Source: Nitrospiraceae bacterium (GTDB taxonomy: Bacteria > Nitrospirota > Nitrospiria > Nitrospirales > Nitrospiraceae). From it: DNA of 64,000 nt. Made by a program: the position numbers and the translations under genes. Location of the stretch: the NCBI GenBank assembly GCA_019637075.1, contig JAHBWI010000004.1, forward strand, positions 434,001 through 498,000, written 5' to 3'. Of the stretch, positions 35,746-45,301 are shown one piece after another (within the stretch, counting starts at the first letter, position 1; the number at the start of each line of letters is the position of its first letter). A model generated the notes under the pieces. The model did not search any database. It had not been told where the DNA came from and saw only the letters and a list, made by a program, of their open reading frames with translations.

Positions 35746-36645
35746 TCAGGGAAGAGGGACGGAGAACGTGACTTCGTTTCCGCGGTCGTTGTACGTTACG
35801 TCTGGGAAAAAGGCCCTCGCCAAGAAGACACCACGGCCGTTTGCGTCCCGGCTGTCGCAGGGTTCGTCCGCACGCGTCACAAAGCTCTTCCAACGAAATC
35901 CCTTGCCCTCATCGGTCACGGTATAGCGTAGGACCCTGGCCGTCTTGTCGTAACAGGCCCGGATGATCACCCGGCGCTTGGCAAATCGTGGATCCTGGCG
36001 TCGCTGCTGTATCAGCGCCTCATAGTTGTCATTGGCCAGCGCTTCATGCTTCTCCTGATAGAAAATCTCAAGGCTGCCGTGCTCGACGGCATTGACGATC
36101 AACTCGATCAACGTCGCACGCAGATGCAGCCGCATGGTTTCAGGAAACATCATGGCAGTGCCCTGAATCAGCCACGTGACGCAGGTCTCGACGTAGCCAG
36201 GATCCGTCCCGATGACGATGCGATACTCGAGCTGTTCGATGCCGGGCGCATCTTCCACCGTGCGGGGGATGGCATGCAGCGCCCGATCCAACGCAAGCCC
36301 CAATTCCTCGGAAACAACCGGCTTATGGAGATAGTCGACCGCTCCAGCCCGAAGGGCTTCAACGATCGTGACCTCGTTCCCCTCCTCCGCGGTGAGAATC
36401 AGTGCCGTATGCGGATACCGCGTCCGCACCTGGCGAATCAGGCCCAACCCGCCCATGTCCGGCAAGAACAAATCCGTCAGCACCACGTCGGGCACCGTCA
36501 TGTCCAACATCGTCAACGCCACGTGTGGATCCGGAGCCGTGATGACTGACAATCCTCGAACCTTCGCCTGCTCGAGGGCAAAGGCCTGCAACTCGGGACA
36601 GGGATCGACCACCAGCAGCGTCTTCGCAGCGCCCGGCTGACTCAT
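35746..36645 (-). CDS. Receiver domain fused to an anti-sigma-type HATPase (RsbW/SpoIIAB-like)
   Basis: A 299-residue cytoplasmic protein. Residues about 8-125 are a receiver domain with phospho-acceptor D58 (VVLTDLFLP) and lysine in LHKPVV. The C-terminal part is a small GHKL ATPase of the serine-kinase/anti-sigma group: N-box LIELIVNAVEHGS, G1 box DEGKGF and G2 box NGRGVFLAR. There is no dimerisation or phosphotransfer domain, so it is not a normal histidine kinase. It likely phosphorylates or sequesters STAS or sigma partners under control of its receiver (inference from partner-switching systems). Its ATG overlaps the HPt stop (ATGA). Confidence 0.85.
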   Translation of the reverse strand: MSQPGAAKTLLVVDPCPELQAFALEQAKVRGLSVITAPDPHVALTMLDMTVPDVVLTDLFLPDMGGLGLIRQVRTRYPHTALILTAEEGNEVTIVEALRAGAVDYLHKPVVSEELGLALDRALHAIPRTVEDAPGIEQLEYRIVIGTDPGYVETCVTWLIQGTAMMFPETMRLHLRATLIELIVNAVEHGSLEIFYQEKHEALANDNYEALIQQRRQDPRFAKRRVIIRACYDKTARVLRYTVTDEGKGFRWKSFVTRADEPCDSRDANGRGVFLARAFFPDVTYNDRGNEVTFSVPLP

Positions 36646-37001
36646 GACGGAAATCCTTTCTCCATAATGCATCTCAATTCCTCGGTCAGACGGCCGATCT
36701 CCGCTTCGACCCGCTCACAAAGGGCAATCACCTGATCCTGTTTTCCTCCGCGGGCGGCTTCTTCCAAACTCTTGGCCGCCGCAACGGTCTGATGGGCGCA
36801 GAACTCCATGGCCGAGCCTTTCAACCTGTGTGCCTGCTTGGCCAAAGCAACGAGATCTTGTGCCTGCAACGCCGTACGGATGGCGGCCGTATCTTCCATC
36901 GCCCGCCCGATGAACATTTCGGCGAGGGTGAGGAACAGCTCTTGATCCCCGTCAATGCGCTCAAGCGCCGCGGTTAGATCTATTGCAGATCCTGTACTCA
37001 T
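36642..37001 (-). CDS. Stand-alone histidine phosphotransfer (HPt) protein
   Basis: A 119-residue four-helix HPt protein. The phosphorylatable histidine is H58 in KQAHRLKGSAMEF, the standard HPt signature, followed by a helix with LEEAARGG. No catalytic domain is present, so it passes phosphate between receivers. It lies exactly between two genes whose products carry receiver domains (REC-PP2C upstream and REC-HATPase downstream), with four-base stop/start overlaps on both sides. CheA HPt domains and these receivers could therefore exchange phosphate through it (inference). Confidence 0.88.
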   Translation of the reverse strand: MSTGSAIDLTAALERIDGDQELFLTLAEMFIGRAMEDTAAIRTALQAQDLVALAKQAHRLKGSAMEFCAHQTVAAAKSLEEAARGGKQDQVIALCERVEAEIGRLTEELRCIMEKGFPS

Positions 37002-38257
37002 GGTGTTTCGTCCGTTGCAAGGTCAGGGCCCTCGTCGAAGTGAATCCCCACCAACGCCACATCATCCGGGAACGTTTCTCCCTCCAGCCACTGCCGGGCA
37101 TGCACGATGGTTTCCCGAACGCAGCTTTCGATCGAGGTCGTGCGCTTCGTCTCCAATGTGCTTTGCAGGCGTTGCCGTCCCCACAGTTCTCCGGAAGCGG
37201 CCGGAGCTTCGTAGATTCCGTCGCTGAACAAGTACAAGCGATCGTCCTTATGCAGCTGCGAGAAGACGCTGTGGAACTCCGCCTCAGGATCAAATCCAAG
37301 GGGCAGACTGGAAGAGGTCAACCAGCGTGACACCTCGGCCGACTGTTGCAAGGCGCCGCCGTGCCCCGCAGCGGCATAGAGCAACGACCGAGACGGCAGG
37401 TGAATTCTCCCGACCCACAGCGTGAAATATTCGCCCTCGTTCGTGAGGGGAAACCGGCGATTTGCCTCGGTAATGATCGCTCCTGGGTCGAAGGTTCCGA
37501 CGACTTTGGCCAGGTTCTCCTCTCGAAGGAAACTCATCAACGCGATGGCGCGCAAGGCCGCCGCCACGCCATGCCCCGAGGCGTCCAAGATGTACAGACC
37601 GACTGTATCCGGAGCCCAACGGCTCACCTGAAACAGGTCTCCCCCCAAGGCCAACGACGGCTGATAGGCCCATGCCATGGTCAGGCCTGGAGCCGGATTT
37701 CCCGGGGCAGGAAGCTGCGTGCGAACGAACTCAGCCGCCGATTGCAGCTCGTATTCCAGTTCCTCCTGCTTGGCGGACAGCAATTGGTTGGATCGATCAA
37801 GGTCATCGCGGGTTCGTTCGATCTCCCGAACCAACGCACTCGCACGAAGGTTCGCCTGCACCCTGGCAAGAACTTCCTGCTTACTGGCCGCTTTGCTCAG
37901 GAAATCGTCGGCGCCGCGAGAAAGGCCCTCGGCAATTTGGTCGGGACGGTCGTGGGCGGTCATCAACACGACCTGCATGGACTTTAACGACGGATCGTCG
38001 CGGATGGCCTCACAGACGGACGGACCGTCCAGCCCCGGCATCATCCAATCGAGAATGACCAGATCCGGACGGTGCTTGCGGATCGCCTCCAGTCCGGCGT
38101 TCCCATTGGCGGCTTCGATGACGGTATAGCCCAACCGCTTGAGTCGGCCGGCCATGCTCACTCGCGTGATGTCGTCGTCATCGACGAGCAGAATCAGCGG
38201 CGCCGGCGTCGGGCTCGGCTCGGGTTTGGAAAACGGTTGTTCAGCTGGCAATCCCAC
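36998..38257 (-). CDS. Receiver-PP2C phosphatase (RsbU/SpoIIE-like)
   Basis: A 419-residue cytoplasmic protein. After a proline-rich start, a receiver domain (about residues 20-140) has D70 in LVILDWMMPGLDG. A coiled-coil linker (residues 140-175) leads to a PP2C-type serine phosphatase with ALGGDLFQVSRW, LYILDASGHGVAAAL and LYLFSDGIYEA, the metal-binding aspartates of SpoIIE/RsbU proteins. It probably dephosphorylates the STAS proteins encoded just upstream. The start is GTG at 38257. The stop overlaps the HPt start by four bases. Receiver control of an RsbU-type phosphatase is known (e.g. the RssB/HsbR-type systems). Confidence 0.9.
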   Translation of the reverse strand: MGLPAEQPFSKPEPSPTPAPLILLVDDDDITRVSMAGRLKRLGYTVIEAANGNAGLEAIRKHRPDLVILDWMMPGLDGPSVCEAIRDDPSLKSMQVVLMTAHDRPDQIAEGLSRGADDFLSKAASKQEVLARVQANLRASALVREIERTRDDLDRSNQLLSAKQEELEYELQSAAEFVRTQLPAPGNPAPGLTMAWAYQPSLALGGDLFQVSRWAPDTVGLYILDASGHGVAAALRAIALMSFLREENLAKVVGTFDPGAIITEANRRFPLTNEGEYFTLWVGRIHLPSRSLLYAAAGHGGALQQSAEVSRWLTSSSLPLGFDPEAEFHSVFSQLHKDDRLYLFSDGIYEAPAASGELWGRQRLQSTLETKRTTSIESCVRETIVHARQWLEGETFPDDVALVGIHFDEGPDLATDETP

Positions 38258-38272
38258 ACTTGCACCTTCGAC

Positions 38273-38623
38273 TCAACACGCGAGCGGTAGTCCTCGTCCG
38301 GTCACCGCATCTTGCTCGCTGTCATACACCGCCAGAAGCCGATGGACATTGGCCAGGGCGATGATCTCTCGAACGTAGCTTTGCGGTTTGAGAAGGCTCA
38401 CGACGCCCTGATGCAATTTGAAGCTCTGAGAGGTCAGTGCCAGCATCCCAAGGGCGGAACTGTCGAGAAACCGGACATTTTCCATATTCAGAATGAGATT
38501 CCGACATCCTCCCTGGCGCGCTCGCTCGACCGCCGTTTTGAACGATGTCCGGTTGGCATAGGTCAGTTCACCCACCAGATCGAGGATGACAGCCGATCCC
38601 ACACGACGCTCAGTCACCTGCAT
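38273..38623 (-). CDS. STAS-domain anti-anti-sigma-type protein (first copy)
   Basis: A 116-residue SpoIIAA/RsbV-like protein. The phosphorylatable serine is S55 in VRFLDSSALGMLAL, with the N-terminal strand VILDLVGELTYANR and the C-terminal helix IIALANV. It would be the substrate of the adjacent PP2C phosphatase and the target of the HATPase protein. AAAGGAG precedes the ATG. The REC-PP2C gene follows after 15 bases. A paralogue is encoded next door. Confidence 0.88.
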   Translation of the reverse strand: MQVTERRVGSAVILDLVGELTYANRTSFKTAVERARQGGCRNLILNMENVRFLDSSALGMLALTSQSFKLHQGVVSLLKPQSYVREIIALANVHRLLAVYDSEQDAVTGRGLPLAC

Positions 38624-38661
38624 GGACGACTCCTTTCATCCCGGGTTCGCATCGGTCCACG

Positions 38662-39000
38662 TTACGCGCTCTTCCTCATCAACGGCGCCACGTCCGACTC
38701 AATGACCGGAATGGTCTTGTGCAGGTTTGCCAGCTCGATGATCTGCTTCACCGTGGGTTGCGGTTTATACATCGAGAGCTTGCGTTTCTCCGCGACCAAT
38801 TGCCGATGCGTCACCATCAACAATCCCAAGGCGGCGCTATCGAGAAATGAGACCTGCGAGAGGTCGATGATGATATGCTGCGCATTCTTTCCGCAGGCAT
38901 TCTTGACCGCATCCTGAAACGGCTTGCGCTGCGTATATGTGAAGTTGCCTTCCAACTTCAGCGTCATGGATTGGCCCTGTGCTTCCTCAGTGATCTTCAT
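38662..39000 (-). CDS. STAS-domain anti-anti-sigma-type protein (second copy)
   Basis: A 112-residue STAS protein, similar in length and layout to its neighbour, with S55 in VSFLDSAALGLLMV. The shared motif FLDS.ALG.L and the C-terminal I.ELANLHK suggest a duplication, while the rest differs, so the two may have different partners. GAGGAG lies upstream of the ATG. It begins 29 bases after the CheB gene end, placing the partner-switching module directly in the chemosensory transcript. Confidence 0.88.
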   Translation of the reverse strand: MKITEEAQGQSMTLKLEGNFTYTQRKPFQDAVKNACGKNAQHIIIDLSQVSFLDSAALGLLMVTHRQLVAEKRKLSMYKPQPTVKQIIELANLHKTIPVIESDVAPLMRKSA

Positions 39001-39029
39001 TGTGTTGCCTCCTCAAGTTAGACACACCT

Positions 39030-40076
39030 TCACATCCGACTGACATGGTTGAGAACCGCCGCCGGGATATCCTGCAAGGGCAGGATCTTTTCCGCAGCAC
39101 CCAGCTTAATGGCTTCCTTCGGCATACCGAACACGATGCACGATGCTTCATCCTGCGCGATCGTGAACGCACCGGCTTGCTTCATCTCCAACAGGCACCG
39201 AGCTCCGTCACCTCCCATGCCGGTCAGAATGACCCCGACGCTGTTGGCGCCGGCGTATTCCGCGACCGAACGGAACATGACATCCACAGACGGCCGATGA
39301 CGATTGACCGGTGGATCCTGGTTAAGTCGAACGGAATACCGAGCGCCGCTCCGCACCAGCGTCATATGGTAATTCCCAGGTGCGATCAGGGCATGGCCCG
39401 GGAGCACGCTGTCGCCGTCCTCGGCCTCCTTGACCTTGATGCGACAGAGGCTGTTGAGGCGGTCGGCGAAGGTCTTGGTAAAGCGCTCCGGCATATGCTG
39501 CGTGACCAGGATCGGCGGAGTGTTGGGCGGAAAGACTTCCAGAACGTCTTTCAACGCCTCCGTTCCCCCGGTTGATGCACCGATCGCGATAATCGTATCG
39601 GTCGTTTTGATCATGGCTGAAGTGAGCGGAGACGGTCGGCGCGGTGCCGTTCCTTCCGGCCCCCTGGGCTTCACGCAAGCTTGGGCCGCCGCCTTAATCT
39701 TCTCAATGAGGTTGCTGGCAACCTCTTCCATGCCCGCTCGCAGGTCAATCTTCGGTTTAGTGATGAAATCGACCGCACCAAGCTCAAGCGCCCGAAGGGT
39801 CGTCTGACACCCTTCCTCGGTCAGCGAACTGACCATCACGACCGGCATCGGGCGACCGCGCATGAGCTTCTCCAGGAATGTGAGCCCGTCCATCTTCGGC
39901 ATTTCAACATCCAACGTCAGCACATCGGGATTGAGCGCCTTGATTTTTTCTCGGGCGATGAAGGGGTCCGGCGCACTGCCGATCACCTCGATGTCCGGAT
40001 CCTTCGACAACAGCTCCGCCAACACTTGCCTCATCAGCGCCGAATCGTCGACTGTCAGCACGCGTATTTTCGCCAT
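39030..40076 (-). CDS. cheB: Protein-glutamate methylesterase CheB (left-hand cluster)
   Basis: CheB removes methyl groups from, and deamidates, chemoreceptors when phosphorylated by CheA. In 348 residues the receiver has D56 ([13 protein letters not shown]) and the esterase has the catalytic serine [12 protein letters not shown], histidine in TQHMPERFT and aspartate in [11 protein letters not shown]. The ATG at 40076 begins at the receiver; four codons upstream another start is possible. It is followed by the STAS/PP2C genes and preceded by cheD. A second, diverged CheB is encoded at 55407-56504. Confidence 0.94.
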   Translation of the reverse strand: MAKIRVLTVDDSALMRQVLAELLSKDPDIEVIGSAPDPFIAREKIKALNPDVLTLDVEMPKMDGLTFLEKLMRGRPMPVVMVSSLTEEGCQTTLRALELGAVDFITKPKIDLRAGMEEVASNLIEKIKAAAQACVKPRGPEGTAPRRPSPLTSAMIKTTDTIIAIGASTGGTEALKDVLEVFPPNTPPILVTQHMPERFTKTFADRLNSLCRIKVKEAEDGDSVLPGHALIAPGNYHMTLVRSGARYSVRLNQDPPVNRHRPSVDVMFRSVAEYAGANSVGVILTGMGGDGARCLLEMKQAGAFTIAQDEASCIVFGMPKEAIKLGAAEKILPLQDIPAAVLNHVSRM

Positions 40077-40156
40077 GACACCCCTCAAACCTTCCGATGC
40101 GTCACAGGCCGTTCACCGTTCGGCGATTCGTCTCGGCCCTTCGCCTCTTTGCAGGC

Positions 40157-40774
40157 TCAGAACAGCGTGACATCACTTTGCTGTGCCTTCTTTTCCTCTT
40201 CGATCCGATGCTGGTACTCAGTCTCTCGATCAAAGATGGTCTTGTTCTTGATGCGTTCGATCTTTTTCATCAGCACCCGACCGGAATCGGTGAAGTAGTA
40301 CACCTTCCGCGGGTACACATCGCCCAGATCGCTGCTCTTGATGGCAAATCCTTCGTCCTTCAGGTAATGGAGCACCCACTCGGTGTTCCTGGCCCCGACG
40401 TCGATGTTCCCCTCGTAGATTCTTCCTGCACCGAACAACTTCACCTCGAGGCGATTCCGATGCCCGCCACGCTTGAGAATTTCATTGATCAATTGTTCCA
40501 TGGCAAACGAGCCGTAGCGGGTGGATTCCCCACCCCACGAATCGCCGGATTGGTGCACTCTTGGCGCCGGCAGCATGAAATGATTCATGCCCCCGATTCC
40601 CGCGATGGGATCGCGGATACAAGCCGAAATGCAGGAGCCCAGGACGGTATATACGACCATCGGTTCCTGACTCACGAAGAACTCCCCGGGCAAAATGGAA
40701 GCGATTTCATACGGAAATCTCGAGTCTCTCATTCGTCGAATATGGGAGAACGACACGGTATCGATAGCGCCCAT
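40157..40774 (-). CDS. cheD: Chemoreceptor glutamine deamidase CheD
   Basis: CheD deamidates glutamines on chemoreceptors. The 205-residue product has the catalytic cysteine C48 (YTVLGSCISACI) and histidine H65 (GGMNHFMLP), 17 residues apart as in Bacillus CheD. The ATG at 40774 lies 5 bases after the cheR stop; a longer frame would run into cheR. The C terminus ends QQSDVTLF, sharing the last four residues with the receptor-like protein of this cluster (see findings). No CheC gene is seen in the window. Confidence 0.93.
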   Translation of the reverse strand: MGAIDTVSFSHIRRMRDSRFPYEIASILPGEFFVSQEPMVVYTVLGSCISACIRDPIAGIGGMNHFMLPAPRVHQSGDSWGGESTRYGSFAMEQLINEILKRGGHRNRLEVKLFGAGRIYEGNIDVGARNTEWVLHYLKDEGFAIKSSDLGDVYPRKVYYFTDSGRVLMKKIERIKNKTIFDRETEYQHRIEEEKKAQQSDVTLF

Positions 40775-40779
40775 GAACC

Positions 40780-41598
40780 TCAGCCTTCCTTCACATAGAT
40801 GGTCGGAGCGACCGTTTTGAACGAATGCGACACCCACTGGAGGCTTTCGGAATGGCCGATGAACAAATGCCCCCCGGGCTTGAGAAGACGATAAAACTTA
40901 TTGACCAAACACTCCTGAGTCGGGCGATCGAAATAAATCATCACGTTGCGGCAGAAGACGACATCGAGCGCAGACTTGATGGGAAACCGATCGTCCATCA
41001 AATTGATCCGCTTGAACTTGATGATGCGCGAAATGTGGGGCTTCACTTTCACCAGTCCGGCCGAATCGCCCCGGCCACGTAAAAAATGGCGTTTGACGAC
41101 ATCCTCGGACACATCGGTCAGCCGGTCGTCCTCATAGACTCCCGCTGCGGCCTTGGCCAGTACGCGGGTAGACAGGTCCGAAGCCAGGACCCTGAAATCC
41201 CACTGTTCAGGGTGGGCCACCGACTCGAAGAGCGTCATCGCGATGGTATAGGGCTCCTCACCGGTGGAGCAGGCTGAAGACCAAATTCGAATCCGCTTGT
41301 CCTTCTCCAGCGTAGGCAGAATGTGTTCCCGTAAAAAGTCAAAATGCTTGGGCTCTCGAAAAAAGTCCGTCTTGTTCGTCGAAATCAAATCCAACATCCG
41401 AGTGAATTCGTCCCTGGTCGAATCACTCATGACAAAATCGTAGTACTTGTCGAACGAGTCGAGCTGTAGGTCGCGCAAACGCTTAGTCAGGCGGGACACC
41501 ACCAGAGACTGCTTGCTCGCTCCCAGTGAGATGCCGCTTTCGGAATAAACGAGCTTGCAAATCTTTTCGTATTCAACCGGCGTAATGGAATATTCCAC
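40780..41598 (-). CDS. cheR: Chemoreceptor methyltransferase CheR (left-hand cluster)
   Basis: CheR methylates receptor glutamates using S-adenosylmethionine. The 272-residue protein has the all-helical N-terminal domain (ISLGASKQSLVVSRLTKRL), the phrase ISTNKTDFFREPKHF, the SAM site WSSACSTGEEPYT, and DVVFCRNVMIYFDRPTQ near the C terminus. Its gene is followed by cheD and cheB, a classic adaptation group, and preceded 9 bases away by the DUF420 gene. The second CheR is at 62386-63249. Confidence 0.94.
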   Translation of the reverse strand: MEYSITPVEYEKICKLVYSESGISLGASKQSLVVSRLTKRLRDLQLDSFDKYYDFVMSDSTRDEFTRMLDLISTNKTDFFREPKHFDFLREHILPTLEKDKRIRIWSSACSTGEEPYTIAMTLFESVAHPEQWDFRVLASDLSTRVLAKAAAGVYEDDRLTDVSEDVVKRHFLRGRGDSAGLVKVKPHISRIIKFKRINLMDDRFPIKSALDVVFCRNVMIYFDRPTQECLVNKFYRLLKPGGHLFIGHSESLQWVSHSFKTVAPTIYVKEG

Positions 41599-41607
41599 GA
41601 GTCCCCC

Positions 41608-42063
41608 CTAGAACCAGACAAAGAGCATGAGGTACACAAGGTACGCAGTGATCATGGTGCCGCTAAAGCTCCACACCAGGGCCTTGCCCATCCGTCGATG
41701 GGTCGTCATGCCTGCAACCATGGCCCCTACGCTGCCGTACCGCAGTCTATGCAACCCCATATACAAGTTGTACCCGCCCAGGACGATGGTCGTGACAGCA
41801 AGCACCATGTGAGTCACGAAGACCGGGACATACCAAGCCCAGTATTCGCTCTCGCTTCCGCGGAAGCTCTCGCGGCCGAACAGGGCCTGTTTGAGCACAT
41901 AGGCCACAAGCCACAACCCGACGATGGTGCAGCCCACAATCATGCGATGAGAATGATGGGTGACATCGTGCGTTTTCGCGGAACGCACGCCGGCAAGGAC
42001 GACGAGGTACGCGATCGTCAGGCTGGAGAGCACTGCGTACCACAGCATCGATTTGAGGTCCAT
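41608..42063 (-). CDS. DUF420-like integral membrane protein
   Basis: A 151-residue protein with four hydrophobic helices and conserved histidine clusters at helix ends (VTHHSHRMIVG, FVTHMVLAVTT, MTTHRRMGKALVW). The spacing and these histidines match DUF420 (YozB/CtaM), which in some bacteria helps mature haem-copper oxidases (family knowledge). Here it stands between a PAS-receptor gene and cheR, with GGGAGG before the ATG and nine bases to cheR, so it is cotranscribed with adaptation genes. Its role in this place is unknown. Similarity is from pattern only. Confidence 0.68.
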   Translation of the reverse strand: MDLKSMLWYAVLSSLTIAYLVVLAGVRSAKTHDVTHHSHRMIVGCTIVGLWLVAYVLKQALFGRESFRGSESEYWAWYVPVFVTHMVLAVTTIVLGGYNLYMGLHRLRYGSVGAMVAGMTTHRRMGKALVWSFSGTMITAYLVYLMLFVWF

Positions 42064-42259
42064 GGTTTCCTCCCCGTCTCGCAGTGGCCAATCGCAACGG
42101 ATTGCCGCCCGCTACTGAGAACAGAGCATCCCACAGCTGTATCGGTTGGCACGGGGAAAATCTTAAGAGGATCAGCCCACGTTGGGGTGTGCGGAATGGC
42201 GTAGTTGAAACAAGGGAGGAGCGGATGGCCCATCGGGTCCACCCACCCCTCCAGGAATG

Positions 42260-44545
42260 CTAGAACTCCTCGAAGTCGTCTTCCTTGCGCCGGCGATCGT
42301 GGCCGTTTCCGGAAGCGACCTCGGCGGACACCTTCCCGGACGACGGCTTGGCCGAAAGGACCGGCTTCTTCGCACCCGGCTTAGCCCCGCCCGGCGCGGC
42401 GTCCGGCTTTGAGACCGCCTTGGGCGCCGCAGCCCGCGTAGCGACAGCATCGGTGTCGCCGCCCGATTGATGGACCGCGACCTTGAAAATTTCCACCTGC
42501 CGCATAAGCTCCTTGGCTTGGTCCTTCATCGACTGGCTGGCCGACGTGGTCTCCTCCACCAAGGCCGCGTTTTGCTGAGTCGTCTCGTCCATCTGCATGA
42601 TGGCTTTGTTCACCTGGTCGATTCCCTGAGCCTGCTCTTGGGAAGCGGCGGAGATCTCGGCGATGATGTCGGTCACGCGCTTGACGGAGCTGACGATCTC
42701 CTCCAGGGTCTTCCCGGACTGGTTGACCAGTTCGCTACCGTCGGTCACGCGCTGGATCGACTCGTTGATCAAGCCTTTGATCTCCTTGGCTGCGGTCGCG
42801 GACCGCTGCGCGAGGTTCCGAACCTCGGATGCAACCACCGCAAAGCCGCGGCCATGCTCGCCGGCCCGCGCGGCTTCGACCGCCGCATTCAGTGCCAAGA
42901 GATTGGTCTGGAAGGCGATCTCGTCGATCACCGTGATGATGTCGGCGATCTTCTTGCTGCTCTTGTTGATTTCGCCCATCGCCTCGACGGCCTTTTTGGT
43001 GACCGAGCCGCCTCTATCGGCGATATCGCGCGCCGCGATCGCCAACTGGTTCGCCTGTTTGGCGTTGTCGGCGTTCTGTTTGACCGTGGAAGTCATCTCT
43101 TCCATCGAGGCCGAGGTTTCTTCCAGCGCGCTCGCCTGTTCGGACGTCCGCTGCGACAAATCTTCATTTCCCCTCGTAATCTGCTCGGAGCCGGAGGTCA
43201 CTGACTCCACCGCATCGCGCACCGTCACCATGGTGTTCGACAGGTTCGTCAAAGCTGAGTTGACGCTCGCCTTGATCTTCTCAAGTTCTCCTTCGTACGT
43301 GCCGTTCATCGATTGAGTCAGGTCGCCGTGTGCCAGTGCCTCGAGCGATTGCTGTGCTTCCGCCATACAGAGCTCGAGCTGAGCCTGCGCGCGTTTCTGG
43401 GCCGTGATGTCGATGGCAAATTTCACGACCTTGAACGGCCTGCCCATCTCGTCCTTGATCGGGTTGTAAGATGCCTGAATCCAAACCTCCTTCCCTCCTT
43501 TACCGATCCAACGGTAGACACCGGCATCAAACTCTCCTCGATTCAGCTTCTGCCAAAAGGCGGCATACTCCGGGGAACTCGTGTAGGTGGCATCACAGAA
43601 CATCCGGTGATGTTGGCCTTTGATCTCGTCGAGGCTATACCCCATGGTTTTAAAGAAATTTTCGTTCGCCGCCATAATCGTGCCGTCGAGCTTGAACTCA
43701 ATGGAGGCATAGGATTTATTGATCGCATCCATGATGCCTTGCATGTTCTGGCGTTGAATTTCTTGCTCGGTGATGTCATACCGCACCCCCAGATACTTGC
43801 GCGGCTTTCCCGTCTTCTTGTCGACGAATGGAGCAATCACCGCATCCACGTAATACGGTGTCCCGTCCTTCGCTCGGTTTTTGACGACGCCCCGAAAAAT
43901 TTGCCCACGGCCGATGGTCGCCCACATCTGCTTGAAGACCTCTTTGGGCATATCAGGATGCCGAGTCGTGTTATGGCCATGACCGATCAATTCCTCCTTT
44001 GGATATTTCGAGACCTGGAGGAATTTGTCATTGACCGTCATGATATCGCCCTTAAGGTTAGCCTCTGAGACGATACTGGTCGTATTCATAATGTCCATAC
44101 GGACCTTCAGCTCTTCACGCATATGCAGAATTTCCGTTTCCCTCTCGGTCACGTCGGCCGCAAATTTCACGACCTTATACGGCTTGCCGCTGGCGTCTTT
44201 GAGGGGATAGTACGTAGCCTGAATCCAGATGTCCTTGCCCCCCTTCCCGACCCGTTGATAGGTCCCGGCATCATATTCGCCTTGATTCAACTTGGCCCAG
44301 AAAGCCTGGTACTCCGGGCTGGTGGCATAGGCCGGGTCGCAGAACATGCGGTGGTGTTGTCCCTTGATCTCATCGAGGCTGTAGCCGAGCGTCTTCAAGA
44401 ATTTGTCGTTGGCTGTGATGACTGTCCCGTCCATATTGAACTCGATGATGGCTTGTGCTCGGTCAAGTGCGTCTATCTTCAGCGCTAGTTCATTCACACT
44501 ACTGCTCTTCTGTGGTCCGATCTTCGTTTTTTTTGCGGTTGCCAT
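42260..44545 (-). CDS. Cytoplasmic PAS-PAS-PAS chemoreceptor (BdlA/Aer-like) with C-terminal tether
   Basis: A 761-residue soluble receptor without membrane segments. PAS1 (about residues 24-135) and PAS3 (270-385) are near duplicates, both with [20 protein letters not shown]2 (150-260) is diverged. The first and third resemble PAS domains of BdlA-type redox/energy receptors. The methyl-accepting part (about 460-690) has the tip [21 protein letters not shown] long Ala/Pro/Lys-rich linker ends in DDFEEF, fitting the x-[FWYH]-x-x-[FWYH] pentapeptide that tethers CheR/CheB. GGAGGAG precedes the ATG; cheW lies 58 bases upstream. Confidence 0.9.
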   Translation of the reverse strand: MATAKKTKIGPQKSSSVNELALKIDALDRAQAIIEFNMDGTVITANDKFLKTLGYSLDEIKGQHHRMFCDPAYATSPEYQAFWAKLNQGEYDAGTYQRVGKGGKDIWIQATYYPLKDASGKPYKVVKFAADVTERETEILHMREELKVRMDIMNTTSIVSEANLKGDIMTVNDKFLQVSKYPKEELIGHGHNTTRHPDMPKEVFKQMWATIGRGQIFRGVVKNRAKDGTPYYVDAVIAPFVDKKTGKPRKYLGVRYDITEQEIQRQNMQGIMDAINKSYASIEFKLDGTIMAANENFFKTMGYSLDEIKGQHHRMFCDATYTSSPEYAAFWQKLNRGEFDAGVYRWIGKGGKEVWIQASYNPIKDEMGRPFKVVKFAIDITAQKRAQAQLELCMAEAQQSLEALAHGDLTQSMNGTYEGELEKIKASVNSALTNLSNTMVTVRDAVESVTSGSEQITRGNEDLSQRTSEQASALEETSASMEEMTSTVKQNADNAKQANQLAIAARDIADRGGSVTKKAVEAMGEINKSSKKIADIITVIDEIAFQTNLLALNAAVEAARAGEHGRGFAVVASEVRNLAQRSATAAKEIKGLINESIQRVTDGSELVNQSGKTLEEIVSSVKRVTDIIAEISAASQEQAQGIDQVNKAIMQMDETTQQNAALVEETTSASQSMKDQAKELMRQVEIFKVAVHQSGGDTDAVATRAAAPKAVSKPDAAPGGAKPGAKKPVLSAKPSSGKVSAEVASGNGHDRRRKEDDFEEF

Positions 44546-44603
44546 CGTGGTTCTCCTCCGAATATTGAGTGAAATGATATCTGTATGATGAGTCGCTCGA
44601 GCT

Positions 44604-45116
44604 CTATGCGGCAGCAGGGGACGACGCCCGAAGATCTCCCTCCGACAGCAACCGATTCATGTCCAGGAGAGCGATCAGCTTGTCGCCGGACTTCCCGATC
44701 CCATTCAAGAAACTCACATCGACGCTGGCCCCGAACTGAGGGGAAGGTTGTATGTCTTTCTTGTCGATGTTCAGCACGTCCGAGACCGCATCGACAACGA
44801 GGCCTATGATCTTGTCACGCACCACGACGACAATAATAACCGTAAAGGCCGTATAATCGATCGTGGGCATGCCGAATTTGGTGCGGAGCTCGATGATCGG
44901 GACGATCGTGCCGCGAAGATTCAACACTCCCTTGATATGGGACGGCGTGTTGGGAATTTTCGTGACGGTGGTATAGCCTTTGATCTCCTGGACGCGGAGA
45001 ATATCCAGTCCATAGAGTTCATCTCCCAAATTGAAGGTCAAGAACTGGTTTCCGTCCGTGGTGAGCCCGATCTGCTGATTCAATTCCTTGGTTCCGGTTT
45101 CGAGTGCTCCCGCCAT
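44604..45116 (-). CDS. cheW: Chemotaxis coupling protein CheW (left-hand cluster)
   Basis: CheW links receptors to CheA. The 170-residue protein has the double beta-barrel pattern [18 protein letters not shown], the conserved [18 protein letters not shown] and [13 protein letters not shown]. The ATG at 45116 has AAGGAGG upstream; an earlier in-frame start would add 17 residues of poor character. It lies between the ferredoxin gene (185-base gap) and the PAS-receptor gene, so it probably serves that receptor and the nearby CheA (inference). Confidence 0.93.
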   Translation of the reverse strand: MAGALETGTKELNQQIGLTTDGNQFLTFNLGDELYGLDILRVQEIKGYTTVTKIPNTPSHIKGVLNLRGTIVPIIELRTKFGMPTIDYTAFTVIIVVVVRDKIIGLVVDAVSDVLNIDKKDIQPSPQFGASVDVSFLNGIGKSGDKLIALLDMNRLLSEGDLRASSPAAA

Positions 45117-45301
45117 AAGTCCTCCTTCATCGCGCCTGCCCCTGTTGCACAACGTACCTTGCCTCAATACCGATTGCCGGAACTCAATGCGGCCAGCCGA
45201 ACATCACGATGGATTCGGCTCTATGGGATCGACACCCACAATACTGCGTGGCTACGCTTCTCAATCCACAGATCCAACCGAGCGCCCCTCCTCGTCACCA
45301 G

